Assembly: GCA_022563855.1 (NCBI GenBank)
Contig: JADFMN010000014.1
Span: forward strand, 1-59,036
Direction of reading: 5' to 3'
Origin: Armatimonadota bacterium
Lineage (GTDB): Bacteria > Armatimonadota > Fimbriimonadia > Fimbriimonadales > Fimbriimonadaceae
DNA: 59,036 nucleotides
The position numbers and the translations under genes are program-made. Positions 1 to 7,673 of the stretch are shown here, piece by piece (position 1 is the stretch's first letter; each line of letters starts with the position of its first letter). Below the pieces are notes generated by a model. The model saw only the letters and a list, made by a program, of their open reading frames with translations, had not been told where the DNA came from and searched no databases.

Positions 1-464
1 AGAAGGTGCCGCCTCTCCGACATTTGATCGAAAAGGAAGCCCCGAAACATCTCCATTTGCTCCTTCTTTTTGTGGCCTTTGTGCAAGATCTCAAGGTAGT
101 CGCACATTGAAGCGACAAACACCTTGATTGGCAGCCCGTCACGCTGGGCGCGCTTGTCAAGCCTCGGCAGTATCTTCCAGTGGTCGTTGCCAAAGAACCG
201 GCGCCCTGCTTTTGCACCCCAGATTTTCTCAAGGGGGTACTTGCAGGCGGCTGTCGCGTCGGCGTAGCAGAAGTCGCAGGCGGGACTGACCCTCGTGCAG
301 CCCCACCAAGGGTTGAAAGTGTGGCCTTTGCGGACGAGCGTGCCGCTTTCGTCTGAGGAGAGATAGTCCCAAGTCCACTGAATGTTGGTGCCGTCCTCGT
401 ACATAGTGACGACGGGTCGCTTCAGCCAAGACTTGGGGACTTGAGTTTTCGCTTTGAGTTTCAT
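1..464 (-). CDS. DUF5131 (phage Gp37/Gp68) family protein, partial
   Basis: Reading the complement from the ATG at 464 gives an open frame of 154 codons that runs off the left edge, so the C-terminus is missing. It contains the hallmark of the DUF5131/Gp37-Gp68 phage family: TFNPWWGCTRVSPACDFCYA, a cysteine cluster resembling a radical-SAM-type site, followed by a WG...RR stretch, a DHWK...P segment and VFVASMCDYLE, which matches the family's F-C-A-S-M-D block. The biochemical role of the family is not established; it is common in phages and mobile elements. It lies 46 bp downstream of the next minus-strand gene and is probably co-transcribed with it. The family call is confident, the function is not. 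Confidence 0.8.
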   Translation of the reverse strand, partial: MKLKAKTQVPKSWLKRPVVTMYEDGTNIQWTWDYLSSDESGTLVRKGHTFNPWWGCTRVSPACDFCYADATAACKYPLEKIWGAKAGRRFFGNDHWKILPRLDKRAQRDGLPIKVFVASMCDYLEILHKGHKKKEQMEMFRGFLFDQMSERRHL

Positions 465-510
465 GGTAGTAAGTGGCCCGGCTTTTCACCGCGCCTTCGT
501 TGCCTTACGG

Positions 511-1011
511 TCAGACCTTCCTGAAGCGGACATTTCCTCCGTCGCCAGGGATGGTCACGGTGACGGCCAGCTTTCGAGCTGCCGCCTTCACGTCTACAAA
601 CGTAGTAGGGTTGCCCTCGTCCTTGAGGTCTTCGATCACCGCTCTTACGGCCCTCACGTCTCGGTGCTCGGCAATCGGTAGCAGGGTATGGAGGTCATAC
701 TCGCTCTCTCGAATCTCGGTGTCGAGATCTTTGAGCGTAGCCCGCACTCCGTTCTCTTGCTCGTCGGTCAGGCCTTCGCCAAGCTCTGCGCCCTTCCATG
801 TAACCGTGGGTCTTAGGCTCCCTGTCTTGTCTTCAGCACCTGGGACTGGCGCAGCGATCCGGCTGTACTCGTAGTCGCCTACGGTGACGACCTGCTCTTC
901 GCCAGCTCGGATCTTGGAAGTGTCGGGGGCAAGGATCGCCTTGCCGTCGTCGTCGTTAAGGAGAGTGGCCAGATTCCTCTTCAAGGATTCTACAAATGTT
1001 GACCTTTCCAT
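511..1011 (-). CDS. hypothetical protein, mobile-element associated
   Basis: 166 aa from the ATG at 1011 (MERSTFVESLKRNL). Upstream in-frame codons exist to 1146 but read as low-complexity Arg/Ala sequence, so the internal ATG is preferred. The protein is acidic, has no signal peptide or membrane helix, and has a helical middle with many E/D/R residues ending in a short beta-like tail (LAVTVTIPGDGG). I recognise no family. It precedes the DUF5131 gene on the same strand and is probably in its operon, which suggests a phage or plasmid origin. Confidence 0.55.
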   Translation of the reverse strand: MERSTFVESLKRNLATLLNDDDGKAILAPDTSKIRAGEEQVVTVGDYEYSRIAAPVPGAEDKTGSLRPTVTWKGAELGEGLTDEQENGVRATLKDLDTEIRESEYDLHTLLPIAEHRDVRAVRAVIEDLKDEGNPTTFVDVKAAARKLAVTVTIPGDGGNVRFRKV

Positions 1012-1091
1012 CTTGAATTTCCTGGCGAGCACTTTCGCACGCGCTCGATTCAATCTGACGGTCGGCGTGGCGGACTGCAAGAGCCCCGAAC

Positions 1092-1763
1092 ATGGAATGG
1101 GTCGCAACCTGCAATAATCCTGCAATGACTCGGACGAAACACCCAATTCCGTGGCCGTGGCCGTCAGAGCGGAAAATTCTGATCAAGCCGGAACCAGCTG
1201 ACGAGGGGAGGCTTACGCTGCTCTACTTAGCACTCGATAATCTGGGAGTCCTTCCTCAAACGGCATGGTCTTGGCCCGACATTTACAATGCAGGTCTGCT
1301 CCCCCGCGGACACGACGCGGTTCCGAAACTCAGGAAACTCGGGTACCCCACGCTAGGAAAGAAGAAAGTGCTCCTTCTGGACGAGCTCACACTGGCGCGC
1401 TTGGTCGCTGGGGAAGATCCGAACAAGTGGGATATTGACGCATCGCTGATAGCAAGATCTGATTTCATAGAGCTCAGCCTCAAATATGACTACTTGAAAC
1501 AGTTTCTGGTGCGCACTCTTCTTGAAAAGTCAGTCGGAGGGGACTTCCTTGGCGCTCTGGTCGATGGTGGCCTGGACGGAGCAAAATCGGCTGCGATCGA
1601 GGATCTCAAGGCTCGGATCGGCAGTATCGAGCTGTTCGGGTCTGGCGGCCGCAAGCTGAAGAAGATAGACGGCCAACAGACTGCACTGCCGATCAAAGAT
1701 CCCAACCAGGCCATGAAGCTAGAAGAACTTGAGGCGATCCTTGATATCCTGGAATCGCTCTAG
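1092..1763 (+). CDS. hypothetical protein
   Basis: 223 aa; the ATG at 1092 gives the longest form and the ATG at 1125 (MTRTKHPIPWPWPS) is equally possible, since neither has a clear Shine-Dalgarno. The protein is soluble with no signal peptide. The middle (KLRKLGYPTLGKKKVLLLDELTLARLVAGEDP) reads like a compact alpha/beta domain and the C-terminus is helical and acidic. It diverges from the 511-1011 gene, the two starts being about 80 bp apart. Family unknown. Confidence 0.55.
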   Translation: MEWVATCNNPAMTRTKHPIPWPWPSERKILIKPEPADEGRLTLLYLALDNLGVLPQTAWSWPDIYNAGLLPRGHDAVPKLRKLGYPTLGKKKVLLLDELTLARLVAGEDPNKWDIDASLIARSDFIELSLKYDYLKQFLVRTLLEKSVGGDFLGALVDGGLDGAKSAAIEDLKARIGSIELFGSGGRKLKKIDGQQTALPIKDPNQAMKLEELEAILDILESL

Positions 1764-1991
1764 CCGCACTGGCCGAACATCCTTGTCGATTCCTCGAATC
1801 TGCGGGAATAGCGTCCACACGGTCGATACAGAAGGAAATAGCCCTGGTCGTAATTTTCGCTGATAGAAATCATGCCCCAAGGCGATAATCGATGTGTAGT
1901 TGGACTCTTCCTCTACATAAGAGCCGATCGACACGGCGAGATGCAAGAACCGAATAAAGTTTATCCAAGACCTCACGGTCGCTTGCATCAT
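1719..1991 (-). CDS. possible small hypothetical protein
   Basis: About 90 aa from the ATGATG at 1991. A good Shine-Dalgarno (GGGAG, 5 nt before the start) supports it, and the residue composition is protein-like (VRSWINFIRFLHLAVSIGSY). Against it, its last 45 bases overlap the end of the convergent 1092-1763 gene, and no family is recognised. It may be a real small gene or a spurious frame. Confidence 0.3.
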   Translation of the reverse strand: MMQATVRSWINFIRFLHLAVSIGSYVEEESNYTSIIALGHDFYQRKLRPGLFPSVSTVWTLFPQIRGIDKDVRPVRLERFQDIKDRLKFF

Positions 1992-2035
1992 CGCCGCTCC
2001 CTTCGTCGAAATTCGGGGGCGGCTTCTTCGTTTAG

Positions 2036-2251
2036 ATGCAATTAGACCAAGATCAGACAAAGATTTTGAACGGACTGAGAGGAAAAACCATCAAGGTGGT
2101 CTTCCTGAACGGCGAATCCATGACCGGGAAGCTCCACAGTTTCAGCACCTTCGTGCTGGTGGTGGGAAACAGCCTCCTTTATAAGCACGCCATCGCCGAG
2201 ATCACCCCTGTTGGCGCAGAGTTTCGTCAGGCAAGAGAAACGGCACGCTAA
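2036..2251 (+). CDS. Hfq-like Sm/LSm RNA-binding protein
   Basis: 71 aa with both Sm signatures of Hfq. The sequence KILNGLRGKTIKVVFLNGE is followed by a GKLHSFSTFVLVV strand and the Sm2 motif YKHAI, which in Hfq lines the proximal RNA-binding face. Gln7 sits five residues before the LN pair, the position of E. coli Gln8. The loop between Sm1 and Sm2 is shorter than in E. coli Hfq, and the usual D40 position is Ser. The host chaperone pairs sRNAs with mRNAs; a mobile-element copy may serve element replication or regulation, which is inference. Its stop overlaps the start of the next gene (TAATG), so the two are translationally coupled. Confidence 0.8.
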   Translation: MQLDQDQTKILNGLRGKTIKVVFLNGESMTGKLHSFSTFVLVVGNSLLYKHAIAEITPVGAEFRQARETAR

Positions 2252-2652
2252 TGGAGACCTTTCTACAGCTCCAAAGGCACGAGCAGCGGATTCTCGCACG
2301 TCTCGGCCTCACCTTCTCACAGCACCTTGTCGCCATATACTTGCTTAGTCGTTGCATCAACAGTTCCTTTGAACTGTGGATCACAACTACGGAGATCGCG
2401 CTGGAATGTGGGCTTGGCACGAACACGGTAAGGAAGGCTCTTCAAAGGCTGGATGAAATCGGCCTGATATGTCCAATCTACACCCCTGGAAACGGTGAGA
2501 AGTTCGCTCGGATCATCGAAATAAAGAGAAAGACCTTCTTCGACACCAGGCAGGAAACATCGGATCATGTGAAGGCCATGATCCAGTTAACCAAGCATCA
2601 GTCAAACGCTCCTACTGAAGCGTATAACGCTCCCACAGAAGCGTTAGCTTGA
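2251..2652 (+). CDS. winged-helix/HTH protein, possible replication initiator or regulator
   Basis: 133 aa. Residues about 20-80 form a winged-helix domain: LVAIYLLSRC, then TTEIALECGLGTNTVRKALQRLDEIGLI (helix-turn-helix with recognition helix), then a basic wing ending EFARIIEIKRK-like. This layout is typical of small plasmid or phage replication initiators and of GntR/MarR-type regulators. The C-terminal tail contains a repeated NAPTEA peptide that is simply the translation of iteron-like DNA repeats at the end of the gene. It is coupled by TAATG to the Hfq-like gene. I infer an element-maintenance function; the exact role is open. Confidence 0.6.
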   Translation: METFLQLQRHEQRILARLGLTFSQHLVAIYLLSRCINSSFELWITTTEIALECGLGTNTVRKALQRLDEIGLICPIYTPGNGEKFARIIEIKRKTFFDTRQETSDHVKAMIQLTKHQSNAPTEAYNAPTEALA

Positions 2653-2677
2653 ACCTGAAACGCTCCCACAGGAGCAT
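2605..2677 (+). repeat. three iteron-like 19-bp repeats
   Basis: The sequence AACGCTCCYACWGRAGCRT occurs at 2605-2623, 2626-2644 and 2659-2677, the first two inside the 3' end of the winged-helix gene and the third just past its stop. Start-to-start spacings are 21 and 33 bp, close to two and three helical turns. Each unit is itself an imperfect palindrome (ACGCT...AGCGT). This is the arrangement expected of an initiator-bound origin or an autoregulatory site. Confidence 0.55.
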
Positions 2678-3167
2678 AAAAGAGATAAAGAGAGATTTGA
2701 GAGAGAGGATAACTCTTAAAGGAAGGACAATCTGGTTGAATATCTGGAACAGCGAGACCCCCAAGAGTACATGCTGGCGAAGATGGAGAGGGTCGAGCGT
2801 TCCTGTAGTAAGTCTACTGCTTTAGAACAGATAGCTATTTCCTGGGAAGAGGTAGTAATACTTGAACAGCATCCTACCAGGATCATACTTTCCCCTAACC
2901 AATACGCTATGGACCTCTGTAGCTCGTGGTTGCCAGGTGCTCCCGCCCCGGAATATACTGTTTTTGCCGCCTCAGCACCTCACTGTGGCACCTCACGACG
3001 GAGATGGCCCTCTTGTCCACAACACCGTCTCGATCGCCGTACGGTTGAGCGTTCCGGCTGTGGCTCTCGCTGGTCTCATCTGAAACCCGGAATGGAACGC
3101 GGACTACACCGTCAGCGGTGCAAGAAGAAGGGTCTACGTCGTCACCTAGGACGCTGACATTGAAGGT
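2678..3167. other. gene-poor stretch after the iteron-like repeats
   Basis: An A/G-rich run (AAAAGAGATAAAGAGAGATTTGAGAGAGAG) follows the repeats and could be a melting region. A frame from 2771 to 3157 starts plausibly (MLAKMERVERSCSKS) but continues as Arg/Cys/Pro-rich sequence, so I do not call it. No RNA gene or terminator is visible. Confidence 0.4.
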
Positions 3168-3368
3168 CTACGGGCCTGAGCAGATTCCCAATGAAGAAGC
3201 AATCCAGGCTAGGAGAACGGCGAATCCGATACAACCAAGACAAGACTGAAACGAGTTGGGTTTGCTTAGTTGAGGTCGTGGCGTTTTGATCGGGTTGCCG
3301 CAGTGAGGACAGCTTGCAGCGTTGTCGCTGACTTCCCGGCCACACTCCTTGCACTTGATAAGAGCCAT
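3168..3368 (-). CDS. zinc-ribbon membrane protein, small
   Basis: 66 aa from the ATG at 3368. It begins MALIKCKECGREVSDNAASC, a classic zinc-ribbon opening with paired CxxC motifs (CKEC and CPHC), then a Pro/Ser linker and one C-terminal hydrophobic segment (CIGFAVLLAWIASSLGI). Short zinc-ribbon plus one-helix proteins are common and mostly uncharacterised. The longer reading on this strand up to 4055 lies opposite two genuine plus-strand genes and is rejected. Confidence 0.7.
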   Translation of the reverse strand: MALIKCKECGREVSDNAASCPHCGNPIKTPRPQLSKPNSFQSCLGCIGFAVLLAWIASSLGICSGP

Positions 3369-3506
3369 GCCTGAATCTACCTGACCAGACCTGGCGCGAA
3401 GACGTACAGGAACATCAGCGCCAGGGGAACTCTCAGCGAGCAGACGAGCCAGTTCAATGCTCTCATCGATCGAGGATACCGTTCTGGATGCGGATATACT
3501 TCCGCA

Positions 3507-3923
3507 ATGGACAGTAGCGAGTTGGGAAAGGTTTCGATCAGCAGGCTGGAGATCTGGAGGCGACAGCTCAGCGACTGGATGAACAGGAACCACGGTGGCG
3601 GGACAGTGAAGTTCAACAAGCAGTATCTTGTCGTCAAGATTCAGGACGTTCCAGAAGTGTTCTGGTCCGAAACAACACCCGTCGGGATGGAAGATAGCGC
3701 GAAGATAGGAACCGTCGTCGAATCGATCCAATCCGGTGCGGTGGTCGTGACAGGAAGGCACTTGCCGGAGTTGCTGGCACGCGAGGTATTGGAAAACTTG
3801 AACGACGGATTGAAGAAGATCTCGAAGCTCAAGACACTTCGTGACGACGTGGAACTCACCGAGGACATGATCAAGGAAGCCCATGACTTTGTGACAGAGG
3901 TCTGTGTCAAGGAGGGCAAATAA
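3507..3923 (+). CDS. hypothetical protein
   Basis: 138 aa, soluble, no signal peptide. The N-terminal half is mixed alpha/beta (WRRQLSDWMNRNHGGGTVKFNKQYLVV), with VVESIQSGAVVVTGRHLPELLA in the middle and a helical C-terminus rich in charged residues. Its stop overlaps the start of the next gene (TAATG), so the two are probably translated together. No family recognised. Confidence 0.55.
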   Translation: MDSSELGKVSISRLEIWRRQLSDWMNRNHGGGTVKFNKQYLVVKIQDVPEVFWSETTPVGMEDSAKIGTVVESIQSGAVVVTGRHLPELLAREVLENLNDGLKKISKLKTLRDDVELTEDMIKEAHDFVTEVCVKEGK

Positions 3924-4246
3924 TGCCAGAGGACAAAGTACAAGCCGATATGGATCTGATGACGATCCTGGTCTATTGGCGTCAACGGGAAAAGGAGCTT
4001 CAAATGACAGCTCGTGGCAGGTTCGCCCAGATGGAGATCGACGCGGCTGTTGCACTTCACGTTGGGGAGAAGATGCAGGAACTGGGTGGAACGATTGACA
4101 AACTCACCTCCGCCCAGATCGACTCGGCATCAAAGATGGAAGCGATGACGAAGGCTTACAAGAACGCGACGGTCTGGATCGCAGTGTTCACAGGTGGGCT
4201 GGTGTTCGTCGGCATCGCTCAAATCGTGGCAAGCTTGAACATGTAG
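3923..4246 (+). CDS. small C-terminally anchored membrane protein
   Basis: 107 aa. Residues 1-75 are hydrophilic and helical, a likely coiled coil with Met/Gln/Lys heptad-like spacing. Residues about 82-105 form a single transmembrane helix (TVWIAVFTGGLVFVGIAQIVA). Such an N-in helical stalk with a C-terminal anchor is reminiscent of phage holin-accessory or spanin-like proteins, but nothing diagnostic is present. Coupled by TAATG to the preceding unknown gene. Confidence 0.55.
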   Translation: MPEDKVQADMDLMTILVYWRQREKELQMTARGRFAQMEIDAAVALHVGEKMQELGGTIDKLTSAQIDSASKMEAMTKAYKNATVWIAVFTGGLVFVGIAQIVASLNM

Positions 4247-4376
4247 CCTGCTTGACCACCGATGAACTCAGTGAAGAACCGGACGACGGGATCACGCTTC
4301 GTCGAAAGTGCCACGACATCGAGCATCACGCGCCCTAGGTCGCACCATCGACCTGGTAGCGGTGTAAGCTCGGCTG

Positions 4377-4913
4377 ATGGGACAGGAACCGATCAGCCCT
4401 GTGTACAGGGACAAGCTCATCCAGGATCTCAAGGATAAGAAACATGAGTACGACGTGATGATCCATCGAGAAAAAGACAAGGCCAAGGATATCTTGCACA
4501 TTGAACAAGATATGCGGGACATCATCAATGGGATCAAGACAGACCGGTCACTGGACGAAAGGGAAACGGCGCTCAGGGTCACAAACGATGTAATGCGCGA
4601 AGCAGACATACGTGCGAAGCAACTCGTGATCGAGATCGAAGAGACGATGGCTGAACTGTCCCGTGTCGAACTCGATCTTGCGAACGTCGAAGCACTCAAG
4701 AAGATCGCAGGGTACAACAAGGACACCAGGGACGCGATCAACCAAGGAAAGCTAACGAACAGGATCATGGTCGCGATCGCGGTGTTCATGGCGGTCATGG
4801 CTTTTTTCACCCTACTGAACTCGATCAGTATCCGTGAACAAGCAGAGAACCCCGTGGTCGAGAACATCGCAGAACAGGATCCCACCCAGGAAGAAGCTGA
4901 GTCCCAAGAGTGA
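4377..4913 (+). CDS. coiled-coil membrane protein, hypothetical
   Basis: 178 aa. Residues 10-120 are almost entirely charged helix with heptad character, followed by one membrane helix (NRIMVAIAVFMAVMAFFTLL, about 127-147) and an acidic C-terminal tail rich in Glu/Gln. Topology resembles the preceding 107-aa protein, with a stalk and an anchor, so the two may share a membrane-associated role. No recognised family. Confidence 0.5.
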   Translation: MGQEPISPVYRDKLIQDLKDKKHEYDVMIHREKDKAKDILHIEQDMRDIINGIKTDRSLDERETALRVTNDVMREADIRAKQLVIEIEETMAELSRVELDLANVEALKKIAGYNKDTRDAINQGKLTNRIMVAIAVFMAVMAFFTLLNSISIREQAENPVVENIAEQDPTQEEAESQE

Positions 4914-4958
4914 CTCGCCAGAGCGGTCGTCTTCGACTGAGCGAAGTAGAATCCAGCC

Positions 4959-5219
4959 ATGCCTGGTGAAGAAGATTATCAGAGTCTCACTCTTGAGGTT
5001 ACCGACCTGATGGAGCACGTCATGGACGATGTCGAGCCAGAAGTCAAACATGTCAAGCTAGGTGGTTTGACTGTCACGGTCAGTCACTACCTGACGGACG
5101 AACTGACGCTCCTGTGGGTCGGTCTCGGGGATGACGACGACGCGATGCTGTACTCGCTCAAGGACGCCAATGGGAACGAGATAACAGATCCCGCCATAGC
5201 CAGGAAGCTGAACAAATAG
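4959..5219 (+). CDS. small acidic hypothetical protein
   Basis: 86 aa, acidic, no membrane segment. The middle alternates short beta strands (VKLGGLTVTVSHY, LTLLWVGLGDDDDAMLYSL), suggesting a small beta sheet domain. It is the last of the run of small plus-strand genes. No family recognised. Confidence 0.45.
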   Translation: MPGEEDYQSLTLEVTDLMEHVMDDVEPEVKHVKLGGLTVTVSHYLTDELTLLWVGLGDDDDAMLYSLKDANGNEITDPAIARKLNK

Positions 5220-5523
5220 GCCCTTTCGTTTCAGTGATGTGTGCGCGGTGAACAATCGGAGAAGCAGACGCTGCTCACCGGCCCCACATATGGCCTTGAA
5301 ACCTGATTCTGGCACCGCGAGCACGATGACGTAGGCATGCCTAAAACATGAGAGACACCCTTGAATTTGGACCTTAGGTTCCAAAAGGAGTTATCTAGAG
5401 CCCAGAAAATGGCCGGTTGGGGCCAGGAAGACACCTACCCGTCGGTGCCTTTTATGGCCTAAATGGCCCTTTTTGTTATTTTTTCGGAGGCTGAAATCCT
5501 GTGTGGCCGGATGGAGTCCCCTC
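5220..5523. other. intergenic stretch, no gene seen
   Basis: No convincing coding frame on either strand. A short hairpin followed by T-rich sequence (GGCCTAAATGGCCCTTTTTGTTATTTTTTC, around 5456-5485) may terminate the upstream plus-strand genes. Confidence 0.35.
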
Positions 5524-5595
5524 AAGGCTCACATATATAGCTAGGGCGCGGTCGCCGTTCAGACCCCGGGGTACCCCCTTCAGGATATAGTCCGA
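5524..5595 (+). repeat. palindrome-rich direct repeat, left copy
   Basis: About 72 bp related to 9631-9702 in the same orientation. Both begin AAGGCT, carry a TATATA run and a G-rich GGGCGGTC block, then the almost invariant AGACCCCGGGGTACCCCC followed by CTTC, and end GTC(C)GA. The core contains two palindromes, CCCCGGGG and GGGGTACCCC. The two copies bracket the BlaR/BlaI/PD40 genes and nothing else. Between 5596 and 5783 I see no gene. Confidence 0.6.
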
Positions 5596-5783
5596 CCTGG
5601 TCAACCAGTGAAGAAGCGTACGAATTGCTATCAGATGAATACCGACTCGCGAAGTCTAGGATTTAGCTCTTCCTAATCCGCATTGTCTTCCATTCCGAGA
5701 TCACCGATGAGTGACTGTATCATCGGAGATACCGCCACTACGAGAGTCCCCTAAAACGTCCGGAATTCCATATTCCATCGATG

Positions 5784-7163
5784 TCAATCGACGACGACCC
5801 ACACAGTCTGATCAAGAATGATCAACCAAGGGTATGAAAGCACTATGCCAACTTCCTTGTAACTGACCCTTGCTTGCATGGCCAGAGTTCCGTTCTCGAT
5901 GAACCGGGACGGGTCAGTTGTGATGGTTACTTCGACGACAGAATCCGCAGTCGTCGCAATCATGAAGTCAACCTGCTCGTACGAGTTTGTGTCGTAGTTC
6001 CAAAGATCGATCCACTGACCGATATTGTTGATAGAAGCGTGGGCTTCAACTCTGAACCGAAGCACTGTTGGCGTCTCGGTCGGAGCAGTGCCGACGACGA
6101 TGAGTTGCACTTGCCGCTCAGCCTGGTTCAGTGTGATGCCAGGTCGTACGAACATCCGCAGGTTATCGCTTGAGAACAGGTCGCTGAGTCCACCAGCGAT
6201 CAGGATTCCGCGGAACAGCGAGAAGCTGTCCGGCGGAATAACCGTGCTATGTAACGTTTGGAAGGAGGGCTGACCGTCAAAGGCCGCATTGTTCGTCAGC
6301 TGTATCGCTCCTGTGCCGTCGGCGTTCATTATGTATATTTCGTGATCGCCGTCTCGGTCGGAGTTAAACGCGATCTTCGAGCCATCAGGGCTGTATACAG
6401 GATCGACATCCACAGATCCGTTGTTTGTCAACCTAGTCGCTCCCGTTCCGTCCGCATTCATGACGTAGATTTCCCAGTTGCCGTCCCGTGTTGTCAAGAA
6501 AGTTATCTTCGATCCGTCCGGGCTATATGACGGGTCGAAATCGACAGTCCCGCTGTGCGTCAAGTTCGTTTGTCCTGAGCCGTCAACGTTCATGACGTAG
6601 ATCTCATCATTGCCTTCCCGCCAAGACGCGAACACGATTTTCGATCCGTCAGGGCTGAATGCAGGGACCCAATCGGACAGTGAGCTGTTCGTCAGGCGCG
6701 TCTGATCCGTACCGTCAACGTTCATGATGTAGATTTCAAAGTCGCCATCGCGCCGGGCACCAAACGCGATTTTCGATCCGTCCGGACTGAACGCCGGGGT
6801 GTGGTCGGTAGCCACGTGGTTCGTCAGCCGCGTCTGTCCAGAGCCGTCTGCATTCATGACATAAATCTCCCAATTGCCATCGCGATCGGACGCGAACGCG
6901 ATCTTAGACCCGTCAGGGCTGAAAGCAGGGCGGCGATCATCGGCACCGTTGTTCGTCAGCCGCGTCTGCCCGGAGCCGTCGGCGTTCATGACGTATATCT
7001 CAGCATTGCCGTCTCGCTCTGATGTAAACGCGATTTTCACTGAACTCTGCGGAAACAGGATCGAGTCGTCTGAGTCACGGGATAACCCTCCCTGGGCAAG
7101 CGATTGAATTGTGAAGAGGCCCATTAGGAACGCACAGGCGAGTCTGATCCTAGAGTGTCGCAT
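5784..7163 (-). CDS. secreted PD40 (TolB-like) beta-propeller protein with shared C-terminal domain
   Basis: 459 aa with a signal peptide (residues 1-24, cleavage near LAQG). Residues about 40-300 contain six repeats of the WD40-like PD40 type, each with an [18 protein letters not shown]-like segment, TRLTN and [12 protein letters not shown], forming a six-bladed propeller as in the C-terminal part of TolB. Residues about 305-459 are a separate beta-rich domain starting [17 protein letters not shown] and ending in a W-V-V-V-D strand; it is strikingly similar to the C-terminus of the 25076-27178 protein. Exported and probably periplasmic or surface-bound. Two BlaI-type operators lie just upstream, so it is the likely output of the adjacent BlaR/BlaI pair. 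Confidence 0.85.
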   Translation of the reverse strand: MRHSRIRLACAFLMGLFTIQSLAQGGLSRDSDDSILFPQSSVKIAFTSERDGNAEIYVMNADGSGQTRLTNNGADDRRPAFSPDGSKIAFASDRDGNWEIYVMNADGSGQTRLTNHVATDHTPAFSPDGSKIAFGARRDGDFEIYIMNVDGTDQTRLTNSSLSDWVPAFSPDGSKIVFASWREGNDEIYVMNVDGSGQTNLTHSGTVDFDPSYSPDGSKITFLTTRDGNWEIYVMNADGTGATRLTNNGSVDVDPVYSPDGSKIAFNSDRDGDHEIYIMNADGTGAIQLTNNAAFDGQPSFQTLHSTVIPPDSFSLFRGILIAGGLSDLFSSDNLRMFVRPGITLNQAERQVQLIVVGTAPTETPTVLRFRVEAHASINNIGQWIDLWNYDTNSYEQVDFMIATTADSVVEVTITTDPSRFIENGTLAMQARVSYKEVGIVLSYPWLIILDQTVWVVVD

Positions 7164-7185
7164 GCTCAGAACTTAGCACTACTGC

Positions 7186-7220
7186 TGACAAATGTCAATA
7201 GAAGTGGCGACAAATGTCGC
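7186..7220 (-). promoter_or_regulatory. pair of BlaI-type operators upstream of the PD40 gene
   Basis: Two palindromes share the core GACAAATGTC: TGACAAATGTCA at 7186-7197 and GCGACAAATGTCGC at 7207-7220. Their centres are 22 bp apart, two helical turns, and the nearer one is 22 bp from the PD40 start codon. The dyad resembles the known BlaI/MecI core TACAnnTGTA with G replacing T outside, and a third copy precedes the BlaR-like gene. Confidence 0.7.
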
Positions 7221-7279
7221 TACTGCCGTCCATCCCTGGTAGAATTGCCGGCGCATTCCCCGCCCTTGGTCGATGTCGG

Positions 7280-7660
7280 TCAGGAGTCCTCTTCGATCCG
7301 CTTGAGAATCTTCTTGAGTTCCTTTTCCTCGGCCTTGGTGAGCTTAACCTTCTTTTGAAGGAAGTGGACGAGTGGGGATACAGAGCCGTCGAGAACATCA
7401 GTGACGAGCCCCTCGATCATTTCTGACTGCAGCTCCTCATATGGCTTGACAGAGCGGTAGACGAACATACCGGACTCCTTGCGCCTCTTGAGAAACTTCT
7501 TCTTCCGCAGACGTTCCAACATCTGGGTGATCGTGCTTCTGGAGTAGCCTGCCTCCGACTCGAAGTGGCCGTATATCTCCCCAACGCTCAAACCGTCTGA
7601 CTGTGCGACGTGAGCGAGCAGTGCGAACTCCGCCTTGCCGACGGTCGGCTTCTTACGCAT
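7280..7660 (-). CDS. BlaI/MecI/CopY family transcriptional repressor
   Basis: 126 aa from the ATG at 7660 (MRKKPTVGKAEFALLAHVAQ). The winged helix covers residues about 5-75 (SVGEIYGHFESEAGYSRSTI, then QMLERLRKKKFLKRR), typical of BlaI/MecI. The C-terminal dimerisation helices (VHFLQKKVKLTKAEEKELKK) match the family in length. It starts 13 bp after the BlaR-like gene on the same strand. BlaI repressors are inactivated by proteolysis triggered by their partner membrane protease; here three palindromic sites nearby are candidate operators. Confidence 0.85.
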   Translation of the reverse strand: MRKKPTVGKAEFALLAHVAQSDGLSVGEIYGHFESEAGYSRSTITQMLERLRKKKFLKRRKESGMFVYRSVKPYEELQSEMIEGLVTDVLDGSVSPLVHFLQKKVKLTKAEEKELKKILKRIEEDS

Positions 7661-7673
7661 ATCTGATCTGATC

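Noticed and set aside
2771-3157. 128-aa plus-strand frame
   Set aside because: Only the first 30 residues look protein-like; the rest is Arg/Cys/Pro-rich shadow sequence.
3376-4055. Long minus-strand frame opposite 3507-4246
   Set aside because: Two plus-strand genes with TAATG coupling and sensible membrane topology occupy this DNA; only the zinc-ribbon part at its 3' end (3168-3368) is credible.
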